This document shows, one piece after another, positions 25,095 through 35,040 of a stretch of DNA of 64,000 nucleotides. Source of the DNA: Arcuatula senhousia. Its lineage: Eukaryota > Mollusca > Bivalvia > Mytilida > Mytilidae. Both the position numbers and the translations under genes were made by a program. The DNA lies in the NCBI GenBank assembly GCA_963971305.1, contig OZ020313.1, positions 52,586,203-52,650,202 on the forward strand, read 5' to 3'. The notes beneath the pieces are model-generated. The model was given only the letters and a program-made list of their open reading frames with translations, made no database searches and was not told where the DNA came from. How positions within the stretch are numbered: the first letter of the stretch is position 1; every line of letters begins with the position of its first letter.

Positions 25095-26292
25095 ATAAAG
25101 AAAGAATGTGTCCATGGGACACGGATGCCGCCGCTGGCCTCAAATAAAAAGTTGAAGTCTGACAGGTCTGAAAGTCGCTTAGGACGTATAGTTTGTCATA
25201 CTAAACCATCCTACTAAGTTTCAAGTCATTCCCATGTACAGTTTCTGAGAAAAGCTTGACGGAAATTTTCATGTCGATTTTGGTATCGATCCAGCCCCAA
25301 ACAGGAAGTAGATGTCCGACAGGTCTAAAATTCGCTTAGGACATATTGTTTGTAATACTGAACCATCCTACCAAGTTTCAAGTCATTCCCATTTACAGTT
25401 TCTGAGAAAAGCTTGACGGAAATTCGTACGGATGTACGTACGGACGGACGTACGTACGTACGGACGGACGTACGTACGTACGGACGGACATGAGTAAAAC
25501 TTAATGCCCCCCGACATGTTGTCGCGGGGGCATAAAAATAAAGAAGGAATGTGTCCATTGGACACAGATGCCCCCGCTTGGCCCCAAACAGGAAGTTGAT
25601 GTCTGACAGACCTGAAAGTCGCTAAGGACACACAGTTTGTGATAATGAACCATCCTTCCAAGTTTCAAATCATTCTCATGTACGGTTCCTGAGAAAAGCT
25701 TGACGGAAATTTTCAAAGTCATGTTCACACATTTTCACATCAGCCTAAGTCCCAAACAGGAAGTAGATGTCCAACAGGTCTGAAAATTGCTTAGGACGTA
25801 TAGTTTGTCATACTAAACCATCCTACCAAGTTTCAAGTCATTCTCATGTACAGTTCCCGAGAAAAGCTTGACGAAAATTTTTAAAGTCATGTTCACACAC
25901 TGTCACATCAGCCTAAGTCCAAACAGGAAGTAGATGTCCGTCAGGTCTGAAAATCGCTTAGGACGTATAGTTTGTCATACTGAACCATCTTACCAAGTTT
26001 CAAATCATTCTCATGTACAGTTCCTGAGAAAAGCTTGACGAAAATTTTCATAGTCATGGTTACATATTTTCACATTCGTCTAAGTCCCAAACAGGAAGTA
26101 AATGTCCGACAGGTCTGCAAATTGCTTAGGACGTACAATTTGTCCTACTGAACAATCCTACCAAGTTTCAAATCATTCTCATTTACGGTTCCTGAGAAAG
26201 GCTTGACGGAAATTTCGTACGGACGGACGGACGGAGGGACGGACATGAGTAAAACTTAATGCCCCCCGACATGTCGTGGCAGGGGCATAAAA
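25095..26292 (+). mobile_element. Two family D elements head to tail
   Basis: The first is 25095-25538 and the second 25539-26292. Each begins GAATGTGTCCATxGGACAC and ends in ATGTCG near GGGGGCAT or GGGGCAT, with GTACGGACGGAC microsatellites at 25425-25490 and 26216-26245. Confidence 0.85.
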
Positions 26293-26924
26293 AACTCACA
26301 AGTTTAATTTCAAAATACGCGATATATACTGTTCAAAATGCTTAAAAAGAAATGAAAAATGCATTGGCACTACTCAAGTGTCAGAAATTTGAGATATATT
26401 TTGGTTGAAATGCATATAAAATTTGGATGTAAGGGAGATAACTCGTGTCAAGTCATACTAAATCCCTATCATTGTAACAGAAATTTTTCTCCATCCTCTG
26501 ACATTGGAGATAACAAATAATTATTTTTTCTTCATTAGAAGGCTATTTTGAATGACAATGCATTGTCAAAACTCTGTGCTTTTAAAATCATGATTTTGGA
26601 TTTTGCCCGATTCTTACAGAGAACTGCAATTAAAATAAAAGTCAATGTGACCTTATTCTGAAATGGATGCTGATACATGTAATTATACAAGATGGACTAA
26701 CTGACCAAATATAATGCCTCAACCACTTGCAGTTACTGAGACATGGACCTCAACCGAAACTTTAACCAGAATCATTCAAATGGAAAATATAGGTCAAGGT
26801 GACCTAATTTTGGTACTCTTGGTGCAGATGTTGGTTTTTATTCAAGATGGACCAACTGACCAAATATCATCCCAAGAAAATCTAATGAATCCACAGCATA
26901 AAATAAAGAGTTTTGCTTACATAC
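26293..26924. other. Receptor intron, nothing recognised
   Basis: Single-copy-looking AT-rich sequence before exon 3. The 73-codon plus-strand frame at 26714 is not supported. Confidence 0.5.
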
Positions 26925-28624
26925 CTTTCCACTAATGTGATCTCTGAAGCAGCCCTTATTGAGTACTTGATTGGCATATAAAAATTTCACAGCATCCATA
27001 AACCGTAAAATACTCTGATCCAAGTAGTCTTTAGATTCCTGGTGCTCTTCTGCAGATCTACCGCTAGATGTCTCTCTCCCATTCATATTAAAACTGAAAG
27101 GTGCTTTAAGATTTGGGTCTGGATTAATAATACTTCCTACATTTAACTCCGAGCTGGCGAGTTCATTTGATTTGTCACTAGTAGGAGAGGTTTCACCGTG
27201 AGAGTCATATAACTGCATTGTCTCCATTTCGCTTGCTCCAACAGAAGATTCACTTTGGATGGATTTGCCATCTAGAGAGTTTAGTTTATCACTTCTGTCA
27301 GGTGTTTCTAATATCTGTTTGACCAGTTCTTCAATCACCATTGTACTAAAATGATTTTTTGAACCCAAACTTTCACTTTTCATTTCTTTAGGCTTTTGGA
27401 ATTTTTCACAAGCTGTTGAAGGGGGAAAGCAACTTAAAGCTGTTTGAGGCTTTAGGCTGTTATTATCTAAATTAAATTCTTGATGTGGCGGGAACCTTCT
27501 TACAGAACTTGGATGCAGATGATTTTCTGGTAAAGTTCCTTGTTGAAAATTGCCTGGCGATGTTTGATGAAGGTAATTTACTGAAATTGGGTGGTGAGGG
27601 ATACTGTTTGGAGATGATGACTGGGTGAACTTCACTGGTGGGGAGCTCTCTAAAGGTGTCTGATTGGGGAAAGCTCTAGAAGGAGGAGGATGGAAATTCT
27701 CAGAAGGTGTTTGGTAGGGGAACCTTTCAGAAGGTGTTTGAGGAGGGAAATTCTCAGAAGGTGTTTGAGGAGGGAAACTCTCAGAAAGTGTTTGAGGAGG
27801 GAAACTCTCAGAGGGTGTTGGAGGAGGATTTATTGGGGGCGATCGATGAGTGTAGCTCTCTGTAGATGACTGATGGTGGAGTGGTGGGATGTGATGTGGA
27901 TAATTCTTTGGAGGTGTTTGTAATGGGTAAGGCAGAGGGGGTGAATGAGAAAAAGAATGTGTAAAATTTGTTGAAGGGGTAGTGTTATGTGCTTGATGTG
28001 GAAATCCATTAGATGAAACTGATAAACTTTCTGATTCTTGCTTTATTGGAGACTGTGTTAAGCCTGTCGGAGTGAGAATTGTCCCATCAGGTTTTGTATT
28101 TCCTGAGCCTTGGGCTTGATAACCTGATGGCAAATGCCTAGTTTTTAAACCAGTCCTCCAATCCATTAAATCAATTAATTGATCAGATGATTTCATATTC
28201 ATAATACTACTTCCATTGAATTTTCTCATATAATTAGGAAATTCTCGTCCATTTTGACATGAACTTTGATGTGTTGAACTACTACTGTCCATTGCTAAAG
28301 GACTCTTATTAATAGATTCATTTGACATGTTTGATGTATATGATCCATGGCTATTTAAAGTTCCTGTCTGATCCCAACTCTTATTGTCTTTGGAATGTTT
28401 AAAGAAACTTTCAGTGTTATCTGCCCGATTCAGACTGGGCCAAGGCCTTTCGTTTTTGTCTGTGAACAGATGGTCAGCATGCATGTGCTCCTGTGATTCT
28501 GGTGGGTTGTATGAAAAGTGTCCCTGTGTGGTGACAGGTGACAGACTGTCTTCCTCTAATTGACCCGCAGCCTCAGCCAAAGCCTTCTCTTTCTCTGTCT
28601 TGGGAATTCTGCCCATTTTAACAG
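26925..28624 (-). CDS. Nuclear receptor exon 3: C-terminal extension, long hinge, start of LBD
   Basis: A 1700-nt exon encodes residues about 82-648. It opens with AVKMGRIPKTEKEKAL, the C-terminal extension that contacts the minor groove beside the half-site. About 440 residues rich in Pro, Ser, Thr, Asn and His follow, including 9-residue repeats of the type FPPQTPSEN (encoded near 27720-27830), with no globular look. Near the end comes a helical segment (MVIEELVKQILETP) and then DQSILRFMDAVKFLYANQ, likely the start of the LBD. The acceptor is TATGTTTTTTAG (AG at 28625-28626) and the donor AAAG|GTATGT. A hinge this long in one exon is unusual for NR1-type receptors, and the low-complexity stretch may be disordered. 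Confidence 0.93.
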
Positions 28625-28743
28625 CTAAAAAACATAAAGTATATCAAGGTTTAGGTTGCATCTATTTAAAAAAGATGATCACTCCTGAATGTTTTTAAAT
28701 CAAAGATTTGAGATGGATGTGACTATATCAGAATAAAAGATAC

Positions 28744-29308
28744 AAGAGTTAACACTGAAGTATGTCTCGCCTGCCGTCACCAACAGAAACAATTATTCTT
28801 TCTTACTTCCACTATATTTTGAATTTACATGGATTTTCAGTTTCTAAGATCAAAAGATGATTATAGAACTTAAACATTGCTAATATATGCAATAAAAATA
28901 ATCAAAGTCACTCAACCAGAAAATCAAGGTCAAGGTCAAAAGATGGGGATGCAACTGTGCTAAGCTAATACTAGGGCATATGCATACCAAGTTTCATCAA
29001 TCAGGACCAATAATACTTGGGATATGGAGGTGTTTGCAAAACCATTGCTATTATATGTATTGAAAATTGTCAAAGTCACTCAACCAAAAAATCAAAGTCG
29101 AGGTCAAAAGATGGGGATGCAAATGTGCTAAGCTACTACTGGGGCATATGCATACCAAGTTTCATCAACTTAGGACCTATAGTTGTTAAGATATGGAAGT
29201 TGCTCATAAAACTTTTCCAAAAAGTTAACGCGGCCGTCAATGCCACCCCTGCCGCTGGCGCAGGTAAAGTAACACCTATGTCCCGCTCTGCTTCGCAGGC
29301 GAGACAAA
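28744..29308 (-). mobile_element. Family B element, copy 2
   Basis: Bounded by GTCTCGCCTGCCG and CGCAGGCGAGACAAA. The units differ from copy 1: about 190 bp with AAAGATGGGGATGCAA and GGGGCATATGCATACC. The sequence reads in the plus sense of the other B copies. It lies in the receptor intron just upstream of exon 3. A family G fragment abuts it. Confidence 0.75.
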
Positions 29309-29610
29309 AAACTATGCCGAGCACAGCATGATAGACTGCTAAACGTTGAACCCTGTAAGTCAAAGGCTTTCTAAAGACACATATGTATCCCATGGTAGAC
29401 GCACTAAGCTTCTTGACACATGCAATTTTTGTCATACTTTCAATGAAAAGTTAAGTATTTGATTAAAAAAATTCTAAAAACTTTTAGTGTAATTGCTGTT
29501 TTCGGTCCCTTTGACCCCTACTTTCACAAAAACAAAAGAGATACTGCAATTCTGATTGAAAAATGCTTGCAGGTATTTTTAAAGTTCATTAATTTTGTTA
29601 TTACAGTAAA
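29309..29610 (+). mobile_element. Family G element, copy 2 (truncated)
   Basis: CCGAGCACAGCATGATAG start and the GATTGAAAAATGCTTGCAGG part of a unit. The 3' end is missing. Confidence 0.65.
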
Positions 29611-30153
29611 AACTGTCCAAACCGAACATCAATGGGATTTGGGATTTGTTTGGTTTTGACAGGTGTTCAGTTTCCTCAGGTTTCATTCAAAACTGGCATA
29701 GGATTATAGATAAATGAAAATTGAAATGACGTTTAGCCTAAAAGGAAAGGATATCAAGTTTAAATATGTTATTATATAAATACTTATATAAAGAAATATA
29801 TTAATATATAAAACATATTCTGGAATCAAGTCAAGGATTGTAGTTTTATTAAACTAATTTTTAAAGACAAAGTGTTAAGAGTATAGAAAATAGCAATCTT
29901 TTTGTAAAAACAAACTGAATCATCTAAAGTTTATTTCATTATCAATATTATAATTGTTATATTTTGTGGTTCATATAATATATAGTTTCATTTTCAACAT
30001 TTTCAGTGTGGAATAAAAAAATGTTTTCATGTGGTCTATATAGCAGTCAGTAAAAAAATGATAACAAAAACTGAGTTTTATTTACCTTTTAATAGGCAGA
30101 AAACCTGAGATAAAAAAGGCAATTAACTTTTTTAAAGGTTATAAATGTATGAC
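29611..30153. other. AT-rich DNA flanking the DIRS element
   Basis: No feature recognised between the family G fragment and the hairpin. Confidence 0.5.
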
Positions 30154-30457
30154 AATACCTAAATTAAACGAGACTTACCTTGGTTAAGTCGATGTTTGAT
30201 TGGGATTCTATAAGTCATAGAATCACTGAAGGGATTAAATGAGATTGTGTTGCGCATGACTAACCATCAATTTTCAAAGGTTTTTGGCAATATATAGAAG
30301 AACTAAATTAAACCTTTAATAAATTGTTATATTACTTATAACACCAAAGCTGCCGGGTGGGCAGGGTGGCATTTAATCCCTTCAGTGATTCTATGACTTA
30401 TAGAATCCCAATCAAACATCGACTTAACCAAGGTAAGTCTCGTTTAATTTAGGTATT
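30154..30457. repeat. Perfect 88-bp hairpin at the DIRS 3' side
   Basis: Arms 30154-30241 and 30370-30457 are perfectly complementary over 88 bp, with a 128-bp loop. The arm ends in GGGATTAAATG, and the arm-loop junction is a diverged version of the element's 5' end (compare GGGACTAAATGAGATTGTG). The structure may be the internal complementary region of the DIRS element or the terminus of a related one. Confidence 0.88.
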
Positions 30458-30492
30458 CTATTACGTCATATCACTTCCGGGACTAAATGAGA
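30456..30492 (-). repeat. DIRS 3' inverted terminal repeat
   Basis: A perfect inverted copy of 34944-34980, about 70 nt past the recombinase stop codon. It touches the right arm of the 88-bp hairpin at 30457. Confidence 0.92.
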
Positions 30493-30559
30493 CTTTAAAG
30501 TATATATTGCAAAAAACATACAATAAAACTATATGTACATAATGTAAAGTCACTAACCT

Positions 30560-31729
30560 TTAGTTAGACCCTTGTAAAACAGCATCCTCAAAGGAGCGAA
30601 GATTTTGAACTGGCTTATTGTAGAACTTTGCAAAAGTCGAAGCATTGGACCATCCTGCCTTTTCCATAATGACATTTATAGGAACCAAATTTTTCATTGC
30701 TTTTGATGATGCAGCAGATCTTACTGAATGAGCTTGAAACATAGTAGTGTCAATTCCAGATCTGAACATAAATGTCTTTAACCAACGGGCAATAGTACTT
30801 TTTGAAACTTCTGCATGTGGTTTTATATAACTGATAAACAACTTAGAATGTTTGCGCAAAGCGTCTGTACGTAACAAATATTCTTTTAACACAGTATATG
30901 TACACAATCTCCTATCTGGAGGATATGGTTTAATAGATAAAACAGGACTTTTATATCCTGGACGACATTGTTTTAACAATCCCTCAAATTGAAAAATATA
31001 TTCCGAACTCAACTTTTTTACATTATGTACAGATAACAAATGAAGCGATTGGGTTCTTGTAGCATGAGTCAATGCAATCAGCATACACAACTTTAATGTT
31101 AAATCTTTTAAACTTAAACCTTTCACTGGTGATAGTTTTCTCAACAATGTTAAAACTTGCTCTACATCCCATGTATGTGTATAACGTGGTAACGACGGTC
31201 TTAAATTATAAACACCTTTTAAAAATCGTATAACTAAAGGATGCTTTCCAATAATAAAATCTTCAATCTTTATTCCTAAAGACGATAGTGCCCCTCTGGC
31301 CGTATTAATTGAACTGTAACCTAAGTTTGAATCAAACAAATTTGTAAAAAATGTTAAAACATCTTCTATATCAGGTTGAAGAAAACTAATTTCCCTTTTA
31401 TTACAGTACTGAATCCATCTTTTAATGAACGACTGGTATTGTTTTTTAGTAGATGACCTCCATGAAGACATGAGAATCTTAACTGTTTTTCTAGAAAAAC
31501 CTTGTTCTCTGTATCTTTGCCGGACACACGACATATCATCAGTTTTAGACTGTCTTGTAAAGGATGAACTAGGTCTTTGTGCGGCATGCATATCATGTCT
31601 TTCTTCTGCTTTATCAGTAAGGGTTGGTCTATCAACAGTTCCATTAGGCGCGTAAACCAAGGTTGAGTTGGCCAGAGGGGTGCAACCACTATCGCGTTGA
31701 CTTCTAACAGTTTTATCCTCTGAATACAA
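30560..31729 (-). CDS. DIRS ORF3, tyrosine recombinase
   Basis: This 389-residue ORF overlaps ORF2 in another frame. A SAM-like core-binding part (about 85-180, with WRSSTKKQYQSFIKRW) precedes the catalytic domain. Likely active-site residues are Arg225 (THATRTQS), His334-x-x-Arg337 (AHSVRSAAS) and the nucleophile Tyr370 (FAKFYNKP), in the order R, H-x-x-R, Y. The family integrates circular cDNA by recombination without target-site duplication. No break is seen. The overlap with ORF2 means part of this protein's N-terminus (about 120 residues) is coded by the same DNA as the ORF2 C-terminus. Confidence 0.93.
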   Translation of the reverse strand: MYSEDKTVRSQRDSGCTPLANSTLVYAPNGTVDRPTLTDKAEERHDMHAAQRPSSSFTRQSKTDDMSCVRQRYREQGFSRKTVKILMSSWRSSTKKQYQSFIKRWIQYCNKREISFLQPDIEDVLTFFTNLFDSNLGYSSINTARGALSSLGIKIEDFIIGKHPLVIRFLKGVYNLRPSLPRYTHTWDVEQVLTLLRKLSPVKGLSLKDLTLKLCMLIALTHATRTQSLHLLSVHNVKKLSSEYIFQFEGLLKQCRPGYKSPVLSIKPYPPDRRLCTYTVLKEYLLRTDALRKHSKLFISYIKPHAEVSKSTIARWLKTFMFRSGIDTTMFQAHSVRSAASSKAMKNLVPINVIMEKAGWSNASTFAKFYNKPVQNLRSFEDAVLQGSN

Positions 31730-33381
31730 GATCCCAATTGACTGAAAGGAGGAAACATATAAATTAAGTCAAATTTACTCCAATCAACTGTAAAAGCATC
31801 AATAAAAGTGGCAAATGGATCTGGTTTCCAAGAGCAATATGTTTTTACTTGGTTATTTAATCTCGAGGCAAACATATCTATATCTGGTTTACCCCATTTT
31901 TTAGAAATTTTTCTAAAAATTTTTGAATTCAATTGCCATTCCAAGTTATCATCAAAATTTTGAGATTTTTCATCTGCCTCTTTATTCTTTTTACCAGCAA
32001 TATGGGAGCATGAGAGCCAAACATTATTTTGTATGCACCATAGCCAGATTTCTTTACTTATAACATTACAATCTTTGGATTTTGAACCTCCCATATTATT
32101 TATGTAGGAGACAGCAGTTGAATTATCTGTTAGAATTTTTATATGACAATTTTTAACAGACTCAGACAAAGTTTTTAGAGCATAAAGGATAGCTAACATT
32201 TCAAGATAGTTAATGTGCTTTTCTTGTTCTTCCCGGGTCCATCTACCACCAATTTTCTGATCAAGCAATACAGCACCCCAACCTTGAAGAGATGCATCTG
32301 TATTTAAAATTTTGTCTGCAACCCCATGTGTTATTTTTCTTTTCTGCGACTTAATATTTGTGAACCACCAATGTAGCTCTTCTTTCATTTCTGAAGTAAT
32401 TGGCATGTAAGCATCATAATTCCCTAATGATCTTTTTAAAGCAAATATTTTTTCATTTTCTAATTTTCTATAATATAGTTTGCCATACTCAACTGCTGAA
32501 AATGTTGAGACGATTAAACCAATAACCTTAGCTACACTTCTTATTTTGTCTTTATTTCTCTCATACAAATTTTTGCATTCTGTAATTATAATTTCTTGTT
32601 TTTCAGATGGTAAGAACACTGACATTTCTTCTGAATCAATAACATTACCAAGAAATTTAATTCTTTTTTGTGGAATAAAAACAGATTTTTCTTCATTTAC
32701 CATAAAACCCAGGTTTTCCATTAATGAGGTTGTCTCAGACACATTTTTCTCACATTCTTTTTCAGTGTCTCCACACAAAAAACTATCATCTATGTATCCT
32801 ATATTTACAAACCCTAAACTTCTAAGTTTTGCATAAACAGGCTTCATTAGTTTTGTAAAGTATCTTGGTGCACAAGCTAACCCATTCGGCAAGCAGGTAT
32901 ATTGATAAATTTTGTTATTAAATTTAAACCTTAAATATTTTTGATGTTCTGGAGCCATATGAACACTATAATATGCATGCCTCAAGTCTACAGATGCCAT
33001 AAATGTTCCTTTTGTGATAAGCTTAATAGCAGACTCAAATGTATCCATTTTAAAATGGTGATATTTTACATTTTTATTAAATTTTTTCAAATTTAAAATC
33101 ATTCTTTGCTCCCCATTTGGCTTTGGTCTTAGAAAAATTGGTGATAAAAATTGATTTTGACATTCTTGAACCTCAATTAAGACTTTTTTATCTAAAAGTT
33201 TTTCAATTTCCTGTTCAACAATCATAAATTGATCTGTACTAAATACTGATTGATATGTACATGTATTATGATTAAAATCTATTTCTTTTTCATTTTCTAA
33301 CTCAATATGACAATTTTTAACTATATCCAAAACTTTTGCATCAGACGTGAGTTTTTTCCAATTATTAACAAAATTTTTCAA
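31366..33381 (-). CDS. DIRS ORF2, reverse transcriptase / RNase H
   Basis: The frame is open for at least 671 codons. The listed start is a TTG, and the frame continues open upstream past 33492 into the end of ORF1, so translation probably enters by frameshift. RT motifs: VDLRHAY (catalytic Asp132) and YIDD (196-199). RNase H residues by motif: Asp362 (NTDAS), Glu394 (LEMLAILYAL), Asp419 (LTDNSTA), Asp470 (KEAD). After these comes a region typical of DIRS polyproteins (PDIDMFASRLN, then SWKPDP, FPPF and PLWPTQPWF). It sits where DIRS elements carry a methyltransferase-like domain, and FPPF could be its motif IV. The role is synthesis of cDNA from element RNA and removal of the RNA strand. The C-terminal 364 nt overlap ORF3. 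Confidence 0.93.
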   Translation of the reverse strand: MKNFVNNWKKLTSDAKVLDIVKNCHIELENEKEIDFNHNTCTYQSVFSTDQFMIVEQEIEKLLDKKVLIEVQECQNQFLSPIFLRPKPNGEQRMILNLKKFNKNVKYHHFKMDTFESAIKLITKGTFMASVDLRHAYYSVHMAPEHQKYLRFKFNNKIYQYTCLPNGLACAPRYFTKLMKPVYAKLRSLGFVNIGYIDDSFLCGDTEKECEKNVSETTSLMENLGFMVNEEKSVFIPQKRIKFLGNVIDSEEMSVFLPSEKQEIIITECKNLYERNKDKIRSVAKVIGLIVSTFSAVEYGKLYYRKLENEKIFALKRSLGNYDAYMPITSEMKEELHWWFTNIKSQKRKITHGVADKILNTDASLQGWGAVLLDQKIGGRWTREEQEKHINYLEMLAILYALKTLSESVKNCHIKILTDNSTAVSYINNMGGSKSKDCNVISKEIWLWCIQNNVWLSCSHIAGKKNKEADEKSQNFDDNLEWQLNSKIFRKISKKWGKPDIDMFASRLNNQVKTYCSWKPDPFATFIDAFTVDWSKFDLIYMFPPFSQLGSCIQRIKLLEVNAIVVAPLWPTQPWFTRLMELLIDQPLLIKQKKDMICMPHKDLVHPLQDSLKLMICRVSGKDTENKVFLEKQLRFSCLHGGHLLKNNTSRSLKDGFSTVIKGKLVFFNLI

Positions 33382-33440
33382 TCTACCTGCTTGAAAAATG
33401 TCTTTATTTTTACTAACCTCATTTGTCTGACTAACTTTTT

Positions 33441-34748
33441 CTAATGTCTCTGCCCTCTGCTGGAGGTTGAGGCTGAACCTCCCCTCTTCATGTTTTTTGA
33501 GTAGTCACCAGTAGGCCTATTAGTTCCTCGATAACCACCACGGTAAGTACCACGGTAACCACCTCTACCTCTGTATCGGAGTCCTCTAGCTCTATAACCT
33601 CTTGAGTAACCCCTGCCTGTGCCATAAGTGCCACCTAATCTATTGCCTATTTTCCTAGTGTCTTCAATGTCTTTGGCAGTCTTAGAGACATCATCGCCAA
33701 ATAAATATCCTGTATACGGCACAGCCTGTGCACACAAGTGTGAATAATTATAATCAAGTTCAGGCTTCATAATTTCTCTTCTTACTAAATTGATTTGCCT
33801 ATTTGCATGACCTAATAGAGCAATAGTATCATTACACCTATCAAACATATTATCATCAATGTTCTCACTTTTAGCCATTTTATCAACTGTATTTGTCAAA
33901 ATTGTGGCAGCTTTAATAACAGTTTTTTCGATGTTTTGTAACTTTCTGTCACAGGTTTGTGTGAACGGGGAAAGCACATCCCATACTAGTTGATTTGTTT
34001 TTACAATTCTTAGAGCCTCACAATTTTCTGGTCTAGGATTCTTTTCATCCTTTACTAATTCATTATACTGTTCTTCGTCCATACCATTTAAAAATAGATT
34101 TGTGACATTTTTTGCCAAAATTTCATCAATTTTCTCACCAACAATATCCTTAACTTTGGACCTCTTTGACATGTTAGAAAATTTGCTTGTTTTTCCCTCA
34201 GTGTTTTCATTTTCAGATTCTGTTCTTTGTTTTTTGGGTGGGGGTTCGATGACATTGTCATTATCATCTACTTGTTCATGATTGTCATTATCATAATTCT
34301 CTTCATCATACTCTTCATTGTAATCATTGTCATAATCATAATACCCTTCTGAAATTTCAGACACTTTATTTGCCAAATCATTGATTTTCTTATCTTGAAT
34401 TTTCTGGTTTTCTTGAATAGATTTAAGCATTGTAAGAACAATATTTTCATTGTCTTGAGAAGGACTCTCAGCCCTTACATTGGTTTTTCTTGTCAAACCC
34501 GATGTACTCGGCACCGGTGAAGGGGCACGTGTTTCATTCACATTTGGCTTGTTTTGAACCTTGTCGGAACGTTTACCAGGTCCTTTTCTTTCACTAACAG
34601 CGTTAGTTGTACTATTGGCCTTCTTTTTGGAAGTTTTGTTCTCTTCCATGTCTAATTCAGGGACATCGTCCTCATTTGTTTGGCCACTAAGTTTTTTCTG
34701 AACCATTTTTTCAGCCATCTTTTCCCGCATCATCCGGGTACTCGTCAA
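33441..34748 (-). CDS. DIRS ORF1, Gag-like protein
   Basis: This 435-residue ORF is the first of the element and starts at an ATG about 200 nt inside the 5' terminal repeat. The N-terminal third is charged and Lys/Ser-rich, followed by a helical stretch with coiled-coil character (about 105-135), a very acidic Asp/Asn/Tyr/Glu run (about 137-165), a basic PPPKKQR patch resembling a nuclear localisation signal, and a mostly helical middle. The last 60 residues are Arg/Gly/Tyr-rich (GRGYSRGYRARG, then YRGRGGYRGTYRGGYRG), a likely RNA-binding tail in place of zinc knuckles. By position and composition it should be the nucleocapsid protein. The slippery heptamer AAAAAAC lies 17 codons before its stop. 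Confidence 0.85.
   Translation of the reverse strand: MTSTRMMREKMAEKMVQKKLSGQTNEDDVPELDMEENKTSKKKANSTTNAVSERKGPGKRSDKVQNKPNVNETRAPSPVPSTSGLTRKTNVRAESPSQDNENIVLTMLKSIQENQKIQDKKINDLANKVSEISEGYYDYDNDYNEEYDEENYDNDNHEQVDDNDNVIEPPPKKQRTESENENTEGKTSKFSNMSKRSKVKDIVGEKIDEILAKNVTNLFLNGMDEEQYNELVKDEKNPRPENCEALRIVKTNQLVWDVLSPFTQTCDRKLQNIEKTVIKAATILTNTVDKMAKSENIDDNMFDRCNDTIALLGHANRQINLVRREIMKPELDYNYSHLCAQAVPYTGYLFGDDVSKTAKDIEDTRKIGNRLGGTYGTGRGYSRGYRARGLRYRGRGGYRGTYRGGYRGTNRPTGDYSKNMKRGGSASTSSRGQRH
33492..33498 (-). promoter_or_regulatory. Probable -1 ribosomal frameshift heptamer (A AAA AAC)
   Basis: In the ORF1 frame the codons are TCA AAA AAC, so the heptamer is A AAA AAC in the canonical phase. A -1 slip puts the ribosome in the ORF2 frame, which has no stop in the 37 codons between 33492 and 33381. 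No downstream pseudoknot was worked out. Confidence 0.65.
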
Positions 34749-34943
34749 TTTACGACAGTCGTAAATCGGCTTTTAATTTAACGACAATATTACAATATTG
34801 TTTACGATATGTAAACAAAAGTATTGAACAACGTTCAATTTTATTTTTCAATAAATAAATTATGGTTAGGAAGAGAAAATTGGACAACGTCCGTTCTCTT
34901 CGAACGCTAACAACACATTGATGGTTAGTCATGCGCAACACAA

Positions 34944-34980
34944 TCTCATTTAGTCCCGGAAGTGATATGACGTAATAGAA
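34944..34980 (-). repeat. DIRS 5' inverted terminal repeat
   Basis: These 37 bp are perfectly inverted relative to 30456-30492 and begin, in element sense, with TTCTATTACGTCATATCAC. The adjoining 29 bp (34918-34946) also recur inverted at 30242-30270, inside the hairpin loop at the other end. Confidence 0.92.
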
Positions 34981-35040
34981 CTCTGTTTTTATACAACCAT
35001 AAAAAAATGTGGACATATTATGGAATGATGCTAACTAATA

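Larger units (their letters stand above)
30154..34980 (-). mobile_element. DIRS-type tyrosine-recombinase retrotransposon, apparently intact
   Basis: In minus-strand order the element has a 37-bp terminal repeat (34944-34980), a Gag-like ORF, an RT/RNase H ORF, a tyrosine recombinase ORF, the inverted copy of the terminal repeat (30456-30492) and a hairpin region (30154-30457). There is no integrase, protease or LTR, and RT plus a tyrosine recombinase with inverted repeats is the defining DIRS set. All three ORFs are open, suggesting a young copy. It lies in the nuclear receptor intron between exons 2 and 3, in the same orientation as the gene. The outer left boundary is uncertain: 30456 if only the 37-bp repeats are terminal, 30154 if the hairpin belongs to the element. 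Confidence 0.92.

Noticed and set aside
25325..25728. Three minus-strand frames of 75-92 codons
   Set aside because: They lie in family D repeats and their microsatellites.
32480..32836. 118-codon plus-strand frame
   Set aside because: Antisense shadow of the DIRS reverse transcriptase ORF.
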